A stretch of 64,000 nucleotides of DNA from Cytobacillus sp. NCCP-133 (lineage in GTDB: Bacteria > Bacillota > Bacilli > Bacillales > Cytobacillaceae), in NCBI RefSeq assembly GCF_026011715.1, contig NZ_BRVM01000003.1, positions 189,297-253,296 on the forward strand. The letters are read 5' to 3'. Below the pieces are notes generated by a model. That model was not told where the DNA came from and made no database searches. It saw nothing but the letters and a program-made list of their open reading frames with translations. Each line of letters opens with the position of its first letter. The first letter of the stretch is position 1. Of this stretch, positions 46,901-55,750 are shown one piece after another. A program made the translations under genes and the position numbers.

Positions 46901-47093
46901 CCCGTTCGACTAATTTCATAGTAAGTTGTTTATAAAACTGCGAGACATTATCAATGTCTAATTCTTCGAGGGAACTATCCTTCATGTCTTTTGTAAGGTG
47001 CTCAAAATCCTCCACTTCAAAGAGACGCAGCATAAACTGATTCAATATTAATTGGTCACTTAATTGAATCTTTTTGGTTGTCCCTCTAGGCAT
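43929..47093 (-). CDS. Type III restriction-like helicase-nuclease (Res)
   Basis: 1054 residues. SF2 helicase motifs: Walker A NSTGSGKT (about 157-164), DEGH box LVDEGHRG (261-264), SATF motif III, and motif VI QLFGRGVRLKG. The C-terminal nuclease is PD-(D/E)XK: YPDFIIW with Asp947 and FADPKG with Asp964 and Lys966. This is the plan of type III Res subunits, which translocate and cut after meeting two unmodified sites. It is 11 bp downstream of mod and overlaps nothing. ATG 47093 follows GGAGGTGAGATT. Confidence 0.9.
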   Translation of the reverse strand: MPRGTTKKIQLSDQLILNQFMLRLFEVEDFEHLTKDMKDSSLEELDIDNVSQFYKQLTMKLVEREELSNDILRQYDENIVSHTLTISEKREKKIRWKYFQYLSLLFTEIYLDRYFNHREKLLNDLNAFIDVFNEDKSKGEQLNYYNVTDLKKLAFWNSTGSGKTLLMHVNILQYKHYFYNKHRRNELEQVILLTPSEDLSKQHLREFEVSGLQAALFDKNMQGLFRGNEISIIDIHKLKDEMGEKTVAIDAFEGNNLVLVDEGHRGSSGDEWRNKREKLSEQGFAFEYSATFGQAVSGNKKLMDEYSKCILFDYSYRYFYSDGYGKDYRILNLQDDEDEHIRHLYLTACLTAFYQQLKLYSENEVAYRPFMVAKPLWVFVGGSVNALRTQNKRKVSDVTDILLFIARFVKDSKEGISMIERLLSGQPGLLDGKGSEIFGNSFPYLLDKQMSAEEVYREILLIVFNSTLSNATLRVENLKGVDGEIALRIGDHEPFGVINVGDSNELSKLCATYTELLVTDRDFSKSYFHEIDKKDSGINILIGSKKFTEGWSSWRVSTMGLMNLGRSEGSQIIQLFGRGVRLKGYDFSLKRSEALKGEVPDIPKYLNFIETLNIFGIRADYMQQFKEYLEDEGIQTETDYEEIRLPVLKDYHKRKLKLKVLRLKDGIDFKKQGPKPKFSAPSERLSSNDKIIVNWYPKLQIHDSRIKRLSVRETQSITLNKEAFSEKHIAFMDMDHIYYEMQKFKNERSWYNLSLSKEEIIKLLSNDYWYEIEIPKEELVFDSFNKVKRWEEIALVLLKKYCEKQYLYAKKEWEAPHLEYYELTESDSNFFDEYKVSVDTSDTSMITKLKQLKDALKKSMLSDIEFGGLTSFSFSQHLYQPLITLEGAAIKVSPVPLNEGEYRFVQDLKTHYERNKDFFKDKELYLLRNQSRGRGIGFFEAGGFYPDFIIWIIHGEKQYITFADPKGIRNLSITDAKLQFYRHIKEMEHRLNDKDVILNAFTIANTYYSDLITTGLKLSKEQMEEQHILFQNDDRETYIDKMIKSILNENTITS

Positions 47094-47104
47094 AATCTCA
47101 CCTC

Positions 47105-50101
47105 CTACATATCTTGTACATCAAACATTAGACGCTTAAATTCTTCCTCAATAAGAACCACTTTCCACTTATTTTCCGCCAATTTCAAGTTTTCTAAGTG
47201 ATTATCTCCATTGACATAAATTCGTTCAAACTCAGAGTCACGTGTATTGTAACCTTGCTTTTTAAAGAAGTCTTCTAACTGTTCATTTGTGACTTCATCC
47301 GTGTTTCTCCAAAGAACTAAAGTATTTTCCCCTGTCCGTAATGTTCCTGTTATTACTTTAATACCTTTAATCAAATCAATGGTCTTAATATGTAAACCAA
47401 TCAAGTAGTTAAAGGTTTCCACAAGGTCAACATTTGTAAGCTTAGATTCCGTTCCATTTGTAATCATCATTTTATAATCAAATGGATTTCTAAATGCCTC
47501 GGTATTTAATAATGATGAACTTCCTTCTGCTTCAACTTCTAGCATATATGAAAGTAAATATTCTTCCTTCGCTTCGCTAGACATTAATTCAGTCATAGCT
47601 GATTGTTGCTGGGAAGAACGTTTGAGTTGAATATTATTTAGAGCATCCTCATAAGACTCAAGCTTTATATATTTAAACATATGACTTGAACCCTCACGCG
47701 AAACAGGTTTCCCATCTTTCCAATCCTTCGAATAGATTGCCTTTTGTATTCTTGGTTTTGTTACTGTATTAAAGTATTCTCCCATTTCAACAAGAATGTA
47801 TTTAAGGTCACTACCATTTTCCCTATTTAACTCTACAACTGCATGACCAGTCGTGCCTGAACCAGCGAAATAATCGAGTATTATATCCTTATTTTCATTT
47901 AAGGTAGATAAACTAATGCTTCTCTTTACAGTATTTATGGATTTAGGAAAATCAAATAACTTTTTTCCAAGCATATTTATTAACAATGTATTTCCATAAT
48001 TTCCAGCATCGTATTCTCCACCACTCCACACGGTTTTGGGAACGGTTAATTCATGTGTTAAAAACAAATCAAAGACGCCATCATTCTCTATAATTGCAAT
48101 TCTATCTAAATTACTCTTAATGGTATCTAAACCAAAATTCCATCTTCTTTCTATACCATTTTGGTCTATTGGCCATATTTCAATTTCACCGTTTTCTTGT
48201 CTTACATTCCTACCTGCCGGGCTAAATTCATCACTAGGAACGTCACCAATTCTTGTTATTTTCCCATCTTTAATATAAATTGGATAAAAGGATAATCTCC
48301 TTTCAGTTCTTAAAGAATTCTCTCCCCACCTTCTCATTTTTCTTGGTGTATCATTTTCTTCTAGAGTACGATTTATAACATTTTTTTCATCTTCATTAGT
48401 AATAAAAATTGCATATTCATGTACTCTATTGAAATCTTTAGTAATGGAACCTTTGGGATTATGGACTAATGTTATTGGAGAAATTCTATGGTTTGTGAAA
48501 CTCCCTTTTAAGACAGACATCAGATTAACCATCTCCGTATCATCGATAGCAATAGCACACACACTTTTTTTATCCATTAAAGGCTTAGAGAATTCCAATC
48601 TATCCTTCATTAATGAAAGCCACGATGAATGCTTATAACCATTTTTATATATTATTGGAGTGGAATTGGTATTGTATGGTGGGTCAATATAAATGCTCTT
48701 AATACTTTTTTGATATTTTTCCTGTAATAAATTTAATGCTTGGAAATTCTCACTATGAATTAATAATCCATCAGCATTACCGTCAATATTTTCTATTTGA
48801 GCTAGTAATTTATCTGTAAAATTACTACTAAAGAATTTTGTATCTAGTAAGAGATAACGATTCTCTGATAAAAATTTAACTGATAATGGTTTGGTAAAAT
48901 TACTTAATTCATCAATTGAAAAAAGCTTTTTCCATTCATCTATTTGCTGCTCATTTTGGCTAATTTCTTCATATAATTCTTCTGGGATTCTATCGAGTGA
49001 AATACAATAGTTGGTTTCAATGACAAATTTCTTTTTTAACCAAAGTTTCTTTTGGAAATCTTCTATTTGTTCTAGAAATGCAATGATTTTCTCGCCAATA
49101 GATTTAATCACCTTCACCTTTGATAGATATTGTTCAAATCGTTTCTCGTTTTCAGTATCAAGGTCATCTAAGTGCATTATTTCATTTTTGATAAAGAAGT
49201 CTAACTCACGCCGTAAAAAGCCACCTAGATCTTTATGGATAAAATAATCAAAGGTATTACGTGCTGTATAGTCATTTAAATACTTTTCTAGAATAGTACG
49301 TTTCTTATTCTTTTCAGTTGGAGAAAGAGTCTGTAGTTCTTGTAACCAATCAGCATTCCCTTTTATAGTGAATATCTTTTCTAATGCACTTTCATTTAAT
49401 TGCTTTTGTGTTTGCTTTCCTTCACCAGGACGATATTCAAAATGGATAAATAGTTCCCCATTTTCCTCTTTAATTGGGTCATCTTCAAAAAGAATAAACC
49501 GTCGTTCTTTACCTTCCTGAGCTTTATTATTATTTTGTTCTGTATTAGCCTCTATCAATTTAAAATGGACTGTTCTTTCCGAAGGTAGTTTGAACGTATA
49601 ATCACGGAAATACTCGGATGTTTTCACATAGTATTGGTCTGAGTTCGCCCAGTGAAGTTTTACTTCTTCCCCTTCGTATGGAATTGCATAAACATCCTTT
49701 TTATAACGTCGTAAAGAAATAAAATCACCATTGTCATAATACCGTCTGAAGAAACTTGTTAAATCGGAGAACACTTCATTTTCGAGCGCTGTAACATCTA
49801 CGCCTTGATTAAGTTGTTCTGTAAGGGTTTTATACTTTTCAGAACTTTCCTTTGCCACACCCATATCACTTAGTTTTTTCTCAAGGTCTTCTATTTGTTG
49901 TTTAATTGTTTCTATATCTGCATTCTTGTATTTTTCAAATGCCTTTTGAGCCTGAGGTACTAATTCCTTCTCCAAAAAGTTAGTTACCTCATCACGTTTT
50001 TGGTTCATAATTCGATATATGCCGAAGTCTAAATCTGCTTGGTCAAATTGAAATATTTCTTTAAGTAAATCGATAAATTTCTTTTGTTGCGTTGTTGTCA
50101 T
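47105..50101 (-). CDS. Beta-class DNA adenine methyltransferase (type III Mod-like)
   Basis: 998 residues, longer than classical Mod. DPPY (residues 473-476) in SIYIDPPYNTNS precedes FAGSGTTGHAV (745-752), the beta-class order of N6-adenine methylases. About 440 residues come before the catalytic part, with coiled-coil stretches, and about 150 after. An insert between the motifs holds the target-recognition region. It should protect host DNA from the Res protein. It sits 12 bp after the SNF2 helicase gene and 11 bp before res: a tight operon. Confidence 0.9.
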   Translation of the reverse strand: MTTTQQKKFIDLLKEIFQFDQADLDFGIYRIMNQKRDEVTNFLEKELVPQAQKAFEKYKNADIETIKQQIEDLEKKLSDMGVAKESSEKYKTLTEQLNQGVDVTALENEVFSDLTSFFRRYYDNGDFISLRRYKKDVYAIPYEGEEVKLHWANSDQYYVKTSEYFRDYTFKLPSERTVHFKLIEANTEQNNNKAQEGKERRFILFEDDPIKEENGELFIHFEYRPGEGKQTQKQLNESALEKIFTIKGNADWLQELQTLSPTEKNKKRTILEKYLNDYTARNTFDYFIHKDLGGFLRRELDFFIKNEIMHLDDLDTENEKRFEQYLSKVKVIKSIGEKIIAFLEQIEDFQKKLWLKKKFVIETNYCISLDRIPEELYEEISQNEQQIDEWKKLFSIDELSNFTKPLSVKFLSENRYLLLDTKFFSSNFTDKLLAQIENIDGNADGLLIHSENFQALNLLQEKYQKSIKSIYIDPPYNTNSTPIIYKNGYKHSSWLSLMKDRLEFSKPLMDKKSVCAIAIDDTEMVNLMSVLKGSFTNHRISPITLVHNPKGSITKDFNRVHEYAIFITNEDEKNVINRTLEENDTPRKMRRWGENSLRTERRLSFYPIYIKDGKITRIGDVPSDEFSPAGRNVRQENGEIEIWPIDQNGIERRWNFGLDTIKSNLDRIAIIENDGVFDLFLTHELTVPKTVWSGGEYDAGNYGNTLLINMLGKKLFDFPKSINTVKRSISLSTLNENKDIILDYFAGSGTTGHAVVELNRENGSDLKYILVEMGEYFNTVTKPRIQKAIYSKDWKDGKPVSREGSSHMFKYIKLESYEDALNNIQLKRSSQQQSAMTELMSSEAKEEYLLSYMLEVEAEGSSSLLNTEAFRNPFDYKMMITNGTESKLTNVDLVETFNYLIGLHIKTIDLIKGIKVITGTLRTGENTLVLWRNTDEVTNEQLEDFFKKQGYNTRDSEFERIYVNGDNHLENLKLAENKWKVVLIEEEFKRLMFDVQDM

Positions 50102-50113
50102 TAAAAATCCTCC

Positions 50114-52972
50114 TTAAACCACTGTCCAACGTATAGTAAATAATTCTTCCTGTTCTGTTTTTTGAACCATTTTCTTTTCAAGTTCATCAATAAGGTCATC
50201 ACGCTTATCCATTATTTCATCTTCAACATCAAATATACGTTGCCTTTGCCTCCGCTGCAGTCGTTCCAAGTCCTTAATGTGTTTTTGTATTTGGTGTTGC
50301 TCTTCTGTCGATTTGGCCAGCCTCGCTTGCCGCTTGGCCTCTTTAATTTTTGCCTTTGTATCATTTAATTCCTTTTCAGAAGCAAGTACTAAATCGTCCG
50401 CCCACTTTTCTAATCTTTCTCTTTCCTCATGGAAAAACTTATTATTGCTTTCAAGTGATTTGCTAATGGTTGCTTCAACGTGACGGTTAGCATCTTTTTT
50501 TAAGGTCAAAAGTTTATCACTAGAACAATTCGTTTGCTTATTTTCATGGCCAACGCATTGAAACAACTTTTCACATGTTTCCTGGTCCATTGTTTTATTA
50601 TCATCAGTAACTCCGTTAAAAAGCAAATATTCTTCTTTACCGTAGGAATCTATTGATAATTTAGTTAATGTTAAAAAGCCACTTTTACCCTTAAGAGATT
50701 CAATTACAGATATTCGGACAGGGTGATTGGTTATATCAAATTGCACTTCGCTTAGATGGGTTGGTATTAATTTTGCCGAATTTATGACATATTCCCCGAG
50801 AGGGTCTGAAAGCCGGTAAAGATGTGCTCCTGTTTCCTTTTCGTCTTTGGAGATAAGCTCATATTTCCCCATAGGAATATTGGAAATTGGTGGCTCCTTT
50901 ACTAGAGTAAATGTTAAGTCATCATCGTTGAATTTTGCCTTTTCCTTTAACATAATTTTAGTTAAAGACCAGAACATCTTACCTACTCGGTCTAAATGGT
51001 ATTTGGTATCTTCAAGATGGACTTTTAATCTCGAATGGACATCCATATCAAAGTGCTCTAGTAAAGCTTTCCTTGTATCGTCTAAACGGCTTTGGATTTG
51101 TTGCTCCAATTCATTTTGCAACTCTTTAAAAGCATTCTCAATTTCTTCTGGTGTACGACAGCGTTGATAGATTGATAAAATTCGTTTTTCAAAATCGACG
51201 CCTGATTCAATACTACCTAACACTTCATCGGAAGCACCTAGAACACCTGTAAAGAGGTTAAATTTCTCTTTAAGGAGTTCATAAACCCTTCTATCTGCTT
51301 CATTACGCTCATTTAAGAAGTTAATAACCACCACATCATGCTTCTGTCCATAGCGATGACAACGTCCAATCCGTTGCTCAATTCGCTGCGGGTTCCAAGG
51401 GAGGTCATAATTAATAACCAATGAGCAAAATTGAAGGTTAACTCCTTCTGCTGCTGATTCTGTAGCTATCATAATTTCTGAAGAGTCTCGGAAATATTCA
51501 ATTAACGCAGCTCTCATATCTGCTGTTTTAGAGCCACTAATTCTACTTGTATTTTGGTTCTTCTCTACCCAATTTTTATAGATTCCTTTTGAATGTTCAT
51601 CAGTGTTTGTCCCATTAAACAATACAATTCTACCTGCATATCCATTCGCCTCCAAAAAGTCTTTTAGATACCCCTGGGTACGTCTAGATTCAGTAAAAAT
51701 TAGGGCTTTTCGACTCGCACCCATTTTCCCCATTTCGACAAATCCTGTTTCAAGAGCTTTTAATAATGAACGTGATTTACTGTCAACACGGATAGACCTA
51801 GCCCAGTTTAATAATCTGTTAACCTCTTCTATTTCTTTCTTCAGCTTTTCTATATTTAAAGGCTGTATTACCTCATTTTCATCATCATCTTCATTGTACT
51901 CTTCCTCTATTAATTCCGTTTCCATTTCATCCAAATCTACTAATTTCTCTAACCAGTTATCTTCAGGAGTGTAACTGCCTAAAGTGGCTTCTAAACGCTC
52001 CTTTATCGTATTTAGTGTACCTGAAAGAGCCTGGGATGATGATGCAAGTAATTTGCGAATGATTAACGTCGTTAAGACCTTTTGTCTATTAGGGATGGCA
52101 TAGGTATCTTCACGTAATAAAAACTCTGATACCGCTTGGTACAAAGCTTGTTCATCATCTGTAGGTCTGAACGGGAAAGTTATTGGGATTCTCTCTGTAT
52201 AACGTATGTATTCCAAAACTTGAGAACGAAGGGTTATGTGACAGAACGCCCTTAACCTATCCTTTAAGTCTTGTAAATTACCATTATTACTCATATATTG
52301 CGAACGGAAAGCTCCTATATCACCAAAGATATGTTCATCTATCAATAAAGATAGGCCAAATAACTCTAGTAACGAATTATGCAAAGGTGTCGCTGTTAGT
52401 AGTAGTTTCTTAGTGTCATCTAACGCCCATTTGATTCCTTTACCTAGCTTGTTACTGTGACGATAAACATTCCGTAATTTGTGGGCTTCATCAATAACAG
52501 CCATATCCCAAGGAACAAGCTTTAATTCATTTCTTTTACGATTTGCAAATTGAAAAGATGTAATTATTATTGCATCTTGTATAAACGGATTACCTTTTCC
52601 ATTACGTATATAGTCGTTAAACGATTTCGCCTCTAAAATAATACTTGGAAGATTAAATTTCTCTTTAAGCTCCATGCTCCATTGTTTACGCAGAGATGCT
52701 GGGCAAATAATAATAAGCTTCCTCTCACGCTCTGCCCACTTTTGACACAATACTAACCCTGCTTCAATTGTTTTCCCGAGTCCGACCTCATCAGCAAGTA
52801 CAACACCTTTAGATAAAGGAGAACGGAAAGCAAACAGGGCTGCTTCAATTTGATGAGGGTTTAAGTCAACGGATGCATCAAATAGAGACCTGGACAGCTT
52901 CTCAACCCCAGCTTCGGTTGATTGCCTCGTTAATTCATGAGCAAAATATTTTGCATGATAGATTGTTGACAC
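50114..52972 (-). CDS. SNF2/RapA-type helicase, first gene of the restriction operon
   Basis: 952 residues. Motif I VVLADEVGLGKTIEAG, DEAH-type box AVIDEAHKLRN, motif III LLLTATPLHNS, motif V ATESAAEGVNLQ and motif VI RIEQRIGRCHRYGQ are complete. The C terminus is a long coiled coil (ARLAKSTEEQHQIQKHIKDL and on). Similar SNF2 helicases occur as DrmD in DISARM, but drmA, drmB and drmC are not here. The role is likely DNA translocation or sensing for the Mod-Res pair. GTG 52972 follows AGGGGGGATTTTT. Confidence 0.9.
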   Translation of the reverse strand: MSTIYHAKYFAHELTRQSTEAGVEKLSRSLFDASVDLNPHQIEAALFAFRSPLSKGVVLADEVGLGKTIEAGLVLCQKWAERERKLIIICPASLRKQWSMELKEKFNLPSIILEAKSFNDYIRNGKGNPFIQDAIIITSFQFANRKRNELKLVPWDMAVIDEAHKLRNVYRHSNKLGKGIKWALDDTKKLLLTATPLHNSLLELFGLSLLIDEHIFGDIGAFRSQYMSNNGNLQDLKDRLRAFCHITLRSQVLEYIRYTERIPITFPFRPTDDEQALYQAVSEFLLREDTYAIPNRQKVLTTLIIRKLLASSSQALSGTLNTIKERLEATLGSYTPEDNWLEKLVDLDEMETELIEEEYNEDDDENEVIQPLNIEKLKKEIEEVNRLLNWARSIRVDSKSRSLLKALETGFVEMGKMGASRKALIFTESRRTQGYLKDFLEANGYAGRIVLFNGTNTDEHSKGIYKNWVEKNQNTSRISGSKTADMRAALIEYFRDSSEIMIATESAAEGVNLQFCSLVINYDLPWNPQRIEQRIGRCHRYGQKHDVVVINFLNERNEADRRVYELLKEKFNLFTGVLGASDEVLGSIESGVDFEKRILSIYQRCRTPEEIENAFKELQNELEQQIQSRLDDTRKALLEHFDMDVHSRLKVHLEDTKYHLDRVGKMFWSLTKIMLKEKAKFNDDDLTFTLVKEPPISNIPMGKYELISKDEKETGAHLYRLSDPLGEYVINSAKLIPTHLSEVQFDITNHPVRISVIESLKGKSGFLTLTKLSIDSYGKEEYLLFNGVTDDNKTMDQETCEKLFQCVGHENKQTNCSSDKLLTLKKDANRHVEATISKSLESNNKFFHEERERLEKWADDLVLASEKELNDTKAKIKEAKRQARLAKSTEEQHQIQKHIKDLERLQRRQRQRIFDVEDEIMDKRDDLIDELEKKMVQKTEQEELFTIRWTVV

Positions 52973-53194
52973 AAAAATCCCCCCTTCAAAATAATTATAA
53001 CCATTAATATATTCAAATTCTATAAATTCCCTTTTTTTATATCTTCATTTAATTCCAGCATATCCGTGCTTCGCACTATTTACTAAGTTTCTAAAAAACT
53101 ATATATACCAAAAATTTGATATAAAATTTCTGGGGGTACTAGGTATATCTATAATAGACTTTGTTGCCGTTCGGTGCCCCACCCCTTTTTAACA
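52973..53194. other. Divergent promoter region and possible short transcript
   Basis: The region serves both the SNF2 operon (left) and the small-gene operon (right). ATCTATAATAGAC at about 53149-53161 is a good -10 element; about 45 nt later the terminator at 53195 begins, so a short RNA of roughly 75 nt or a leader is possible. Confidence 0.4.
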
Positions 53195-53227
53195 GGCCTA
53201 CTCCAATATGGAATAGGTCCTTTTTTT
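53195..53227 (+). terminator. Terminator upstream of the small-gene operon
   Basis: GGCCTACTCCA and TGGAATAGGTCC around ATA, followed by seven T. With no plus-strand gene before it, it ends a short leader or small RNA. Confidence 0.75.
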
Positions 53228-53283
53228 ATTTACAGTGAGGACTAGGATGGTGAGAGGCTTCCAACAACAAAGGAGGTGAAACA

Positions 53284-53532
53284 ATGAGAAAGCTTCACAA
53301 GGAGACAGTAAAACGTGTCATAACTGAAAGAGGAGAATGGTCAGGGTTCCTAGCATCTAGCCAAGAAAGTAAGGGTCATCTCAAAGACCTATGGTGCTTT
53401 GGGATAAAGTGTACTATTCGTAGTTTAGAAGAACTTGAACAGACTATGGAGAGGTTAAGCAATTATAACGGAAATGGTGAACTGGAACATCTAATGTCAT
53501 TTTATGAAGGAAGTAACGGAGAAAGCAACTAA
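53284..53532 (+). CDS. Small hypothetical protein of the element
   Basis: 82 residues, basic at the start (MRKLHKETVKRVITERGEW), then mixed with LEELEQTMERLSNYNGNGEL. ATG 53284 follows AAAGGAGGTGAAACA, a very strong ribosome site. It is the first gene of a group with the next gene, 19 bp away. I do not recognise it. Likely cytoplasmic. Confidence 0.6.
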   Translation: MRKLHKETVKRVITERGEWSGFLASSQESKGHLKDLWCFGIKCTIRSLEELEQTMERLSNYNGNGELEHLMSFYEGSNGESN

Positions 53533-53551
53533 TACAAAGGAGTGAAAAACA

Positions 53552-54277
53552 TTGAAGGATGCATTAGAAAAGCTACGTAATGTAATTCCACTGTCAGAAA
53601 AAGTGGAACAGGCTAATATTGTTCCTAGTCTAGCAATCTCTTTACGAGAAGCGAAAGAAAGAATTAAATTACTAGAACAGTTTGTTAGAGAGATGATGAC
53701 GGAAGGGGTAGATTACGGGAAAATTGAAGGATTTGACAAGCCAACCCTACTTAAACCTGGTGCAGAAAAACTGTGTGATATATTTGGTTTTTCCAAACAA
53801 GTCAGTATTATCAATCGTATTGAGAACTGGGAGAAAGGGATATTTGCATACGAGGTAAAGGTCACTCTTATTAGTAAGCAAACAGGGCTGATGGAGGCTG
53901 AAGGAATCGGAACATGTAACAACAAAGAGAAAGCTTATATTAACCAAGACCCATTCAGCGTAATCAATACACTTCTAAAGATGGCAAAGAAACGTGCATT
54001 AATTGATGCAGTACTATCAGCAACAAGAGCTAGTGGAATTTTCACTCAAGATATTGAGGACTTCTCAAAACAAACTCACATCAAAGGAGGTAATGAACCA
54101 GTCACTGAAAGGCAGCTACAAATGATTTTTAGAACAGTTAAAGAAATCAACATGCTTCCTGAAGTTGCAAGGGAACTGATGAGGATGCAATACAACGTGG
54201 AGCACAGTACAATGCTAACAAAACAACAAGCATCATCTTTCATCCAGGACTTGTTGCTACTTAAGGAACAGCCCTAA
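53552..54277 (+). CDS. Conserved hypothetical protein, KPTLLKPGAEKL family
   Basis: 241 residues from TTG 53552 behind AAAGGAGTGAAAAACA. The marked stretch EGVDYGKIEGFDKPTLLKPG then AEKLCDIFGF near residue 55-85 is found, from memory, in many phage and plasmid proteins. DPFSVINTLLKMAKKRALID at 130-150 is the second conserved block, also recalling single-strand annealing-type phage proteins. The C-terminal 60 residues are a helical domain (TERQLQMIFRTVKE). It may handle DNA in replication or recombination of the element, but no function is proved. Confidence 0.6.
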   Translation: MKDALEKLRNVIPLSEKVEQANIVPSLAISLREAKERIKLLEQFVREMMTEGVDYGKIEGFDKPTLLKPGAEKLCDIFGFSKQVSIINRIENWEKGIFAYEVKVTLISKQTGLMEAEGIGTCNNKEKAYINQDPFSVINTLLKMAKKRALIDAVLSATRASGIFTQDIEDFSKQTHIKGGNEPVTERQLQMIFRTVKEINMLPEVARELMRMQYNVEHSTMLTKQQASSFIQDLLLLKEQP

Positions 54278-54290
54278 GGAGGTGAATCAA

Positions 54291-54320
54291 ATGAATATTA
54301 GTCATAAGATAAACCCATGA
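54291..54320 (+). CDS. Nine-residue frame behind a strong ribosome site
   Basis: ATG AAT ATT AGT CAT AAG ATA AAC CCA TGA, with TAAGGAGGTGAATCAA just before it and a terminator hairpin just after. It is either the truncated start of a lost gene or a leader peptide. Confidence 0.3.
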   Translation: MNISHKINP

Positions 54321-54357
54321 AGCTCTTTGAGTGCAAAAGCATTCTAAGGGCTCTTTT
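54321..54357 (+). terminator. Terminator of the 53.28-54.32 kb group
   Basis: AGCTCTTTGAGTGC and GCATTCTAAGGGCT pair around AAAA and are followed by CTTTT. Confidence 0.65.
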
Positions 54358-54444
54358 AATGCACAAAAAAAATGAGCTCAATTTACGAACTCATCAATAA
54401 TCACCTTATAAACATCATACAGAAAAAATCTATTTCAATCAATT

Positions 54445-54470
54445 GGAGGGACATTTGTCTCTCCTTTTTT
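54445..54470 (+). terminator. Hairpin with six T ahead of radC
   Basis: GGAGGGAC-ATTT-GTCTCTCC-TTTTTT. It ends 28 bp before the radC start, so it acts either as a second terminator or as an attenuator of radC. Confidence 0.7.
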
Positions 54471-54497
54471 ATTTCAAAATAACTGGAGGAATATTCT

Positions 54498-55103
54498 ATG
54501 GATATATTTGATAAATACACATTTAAAATTTTACTTGCAGCTACAATCAGAGAAAAAGAAGATGGATATATCGTAAATGAGATTTTCAGCCGCTTTCCGT
54601 CCATTCAGGAATTACTTGAAGTAACAGAAGAAGAACTCTTGCAAATTAAAGGGGTTGGCAAGGGTAAAGCCCAACAAATTATGTCGGCATTAAAACTTGC
54701 ACGTATGAATCCGACACCAATGGAAACTCGCTTTGCAATCAGAAGCCCTGAGGATGGTTATCGCTATTTAAAAGACATGCAGTACCTAAATAGAGAAGAG
54801 TTTGTTTGCTTAGGCCTTAATACGAAAAATGAGGTATTATTTCGTGAGACTGTATTTGTCGGCTCGTTAAACGCTTCGATTGTGCATCCCCGCGAGACGT
54901 TCAAATGTTTAATTCGTCGCAGTTGTGCCAGTGCCATTGTGGCTCATAATCATCCATCTGGACAGCCAGAGCCTTCAAGAGAAGATATAGAGATTACCAA
55001 ACGTCTTGCCGAAGTTGGTAAGGTTGTGGGCATCGAAATTCTTGACCACCTAATAATTGGACATGAAAAATATATTAGTTTAAAAGAAAAAGGATACCTA
55101 TAA
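54498..55103 (+). CDS. radC: RadC-family JAMM/MPN protein
   Basis: 201 residues. A helix-hairpin-helix (LLQIKGVGKGKAQQI, about 47-61) is followed by the RadC domain with the zinc-binding JAMM set His150, His152 and Asp163 in VAHNHPSGQPEPSREDIEIT. Chromosomal RadC is about 225 residues; this shorter form with a reduced N terminus is typical of copies carried by islands and plasmids. Its enzymatic role is still unsettled; links to DNA repair and recombination are disputed. ATG follows ACTGGAGGAATATTCT. Confidence 0.85.
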   Translation: MDIFDKYTFKILLAATIREKEDGYIVNEIFSRFPSIQELLEVTEEELLQIKGVGKGKAQQIMSALKLARMNPTPMETRFAIRSPEDGYRYLKDMQYLNREEFVCLGLNTKNEVLFRETVFVGSLNASIVHPRETFKCLIRRSCASAIVAHNHPSGQPEPSREDIEITKRLAEVGKVVGIEILDHLIIGHEKYISLKEKGYL

Positions 55104-55109
55104 AATTAA

Positions 55110-55157
55110 GAAGGATTAAAATGGGGACTGACTATTTGTTGGTCCCTATCCTTTTAT
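55110..55157 (+). terminator. Terminator of radC
   Basis: AAGGAT-GGGAC and GTCCC-ATCC arms around TGACTATTTGTTG, followed by TTTTAT. Confidence 0.7.
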
Positions 55158-55251
55158 AATTATAAGTACCCATTACAATTGAAATAATCCATTAATAGTT
55201 ACAACCGCATGACGAGCATGAAGGACATAAAATCCAACCGTATCTATTACA

Positions 55252-55491
55252 TTACTCCATTGTCTCATCAAGGCGTTTTCTACATTTCTTACTATGACAT
55301 CTTGGAGTCCTTCCATCGTGCATCAATTCACTAGAATGGACATGCTTAGGAAGAATTTCTCCTGGAACTCTAACCACGCAAATATCTTTATGTACCTTAT
55401 TACTTTCATATTCGTTAGAATCATAGATAATATCGTTTTTCCCCTTATAACCTTCCTTTTTATGCCTAACAGTTTGTCCGACCTTTAACAT
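55252..55491 (-). CDS. Small hypothetical protein with SH3-like start and Cys/His tail
   Basis: 79 residues from ATG 55491, with TAGGAGGGATTCTTATT before it. MLKVGQTVRHKKEGYKGKND looks like a small beta-barrel start; the C terminus CHSKKCRKRLDETME with HVHSSELMHDG is rich in Cys, His and Lys. The same kind of start is seen in the 40365 protein of this element. No function known. It is antisense to the radC transcript and ends 150 bp from it. Confidence 0.55.
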   Translation of the reverse strand: MLKVGQTVRHKKEGYKGKNDIIYDSNEYESNKVHKDICVVRVPGEILPKHVHSSELMHDGRTPRCHSKKCRKRLDETME

Positions 55492-55750
55492 AATAAGAAT
55501 CCCTCCTAGCTTTGATAATACATTATATGAACTAAAAGGGATTCTATTACTATATTCACTATCTGATAGATTCATAATAAGTTGTAAAATTGGTTATCAC
55601 TTAATTGGTTATAACGATAATGTTTATTGGTAACTCCCCTTTACATATAGGTCTATCCCTAGTTTTGTCCGCTTTTTATTCACTTACTGTTATATTAAAG
55701 CCATTGAATCTATATATAATCCTATGAAAATGTTGGTTTTGTAACACCTA

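Noticed and set aside
42725-52972. DISARM system
   Set aside because: SNF2 helicase and methylase fit, but no DUF1998 (drmB), drmA helicase or PLD (drmC) gene is present.
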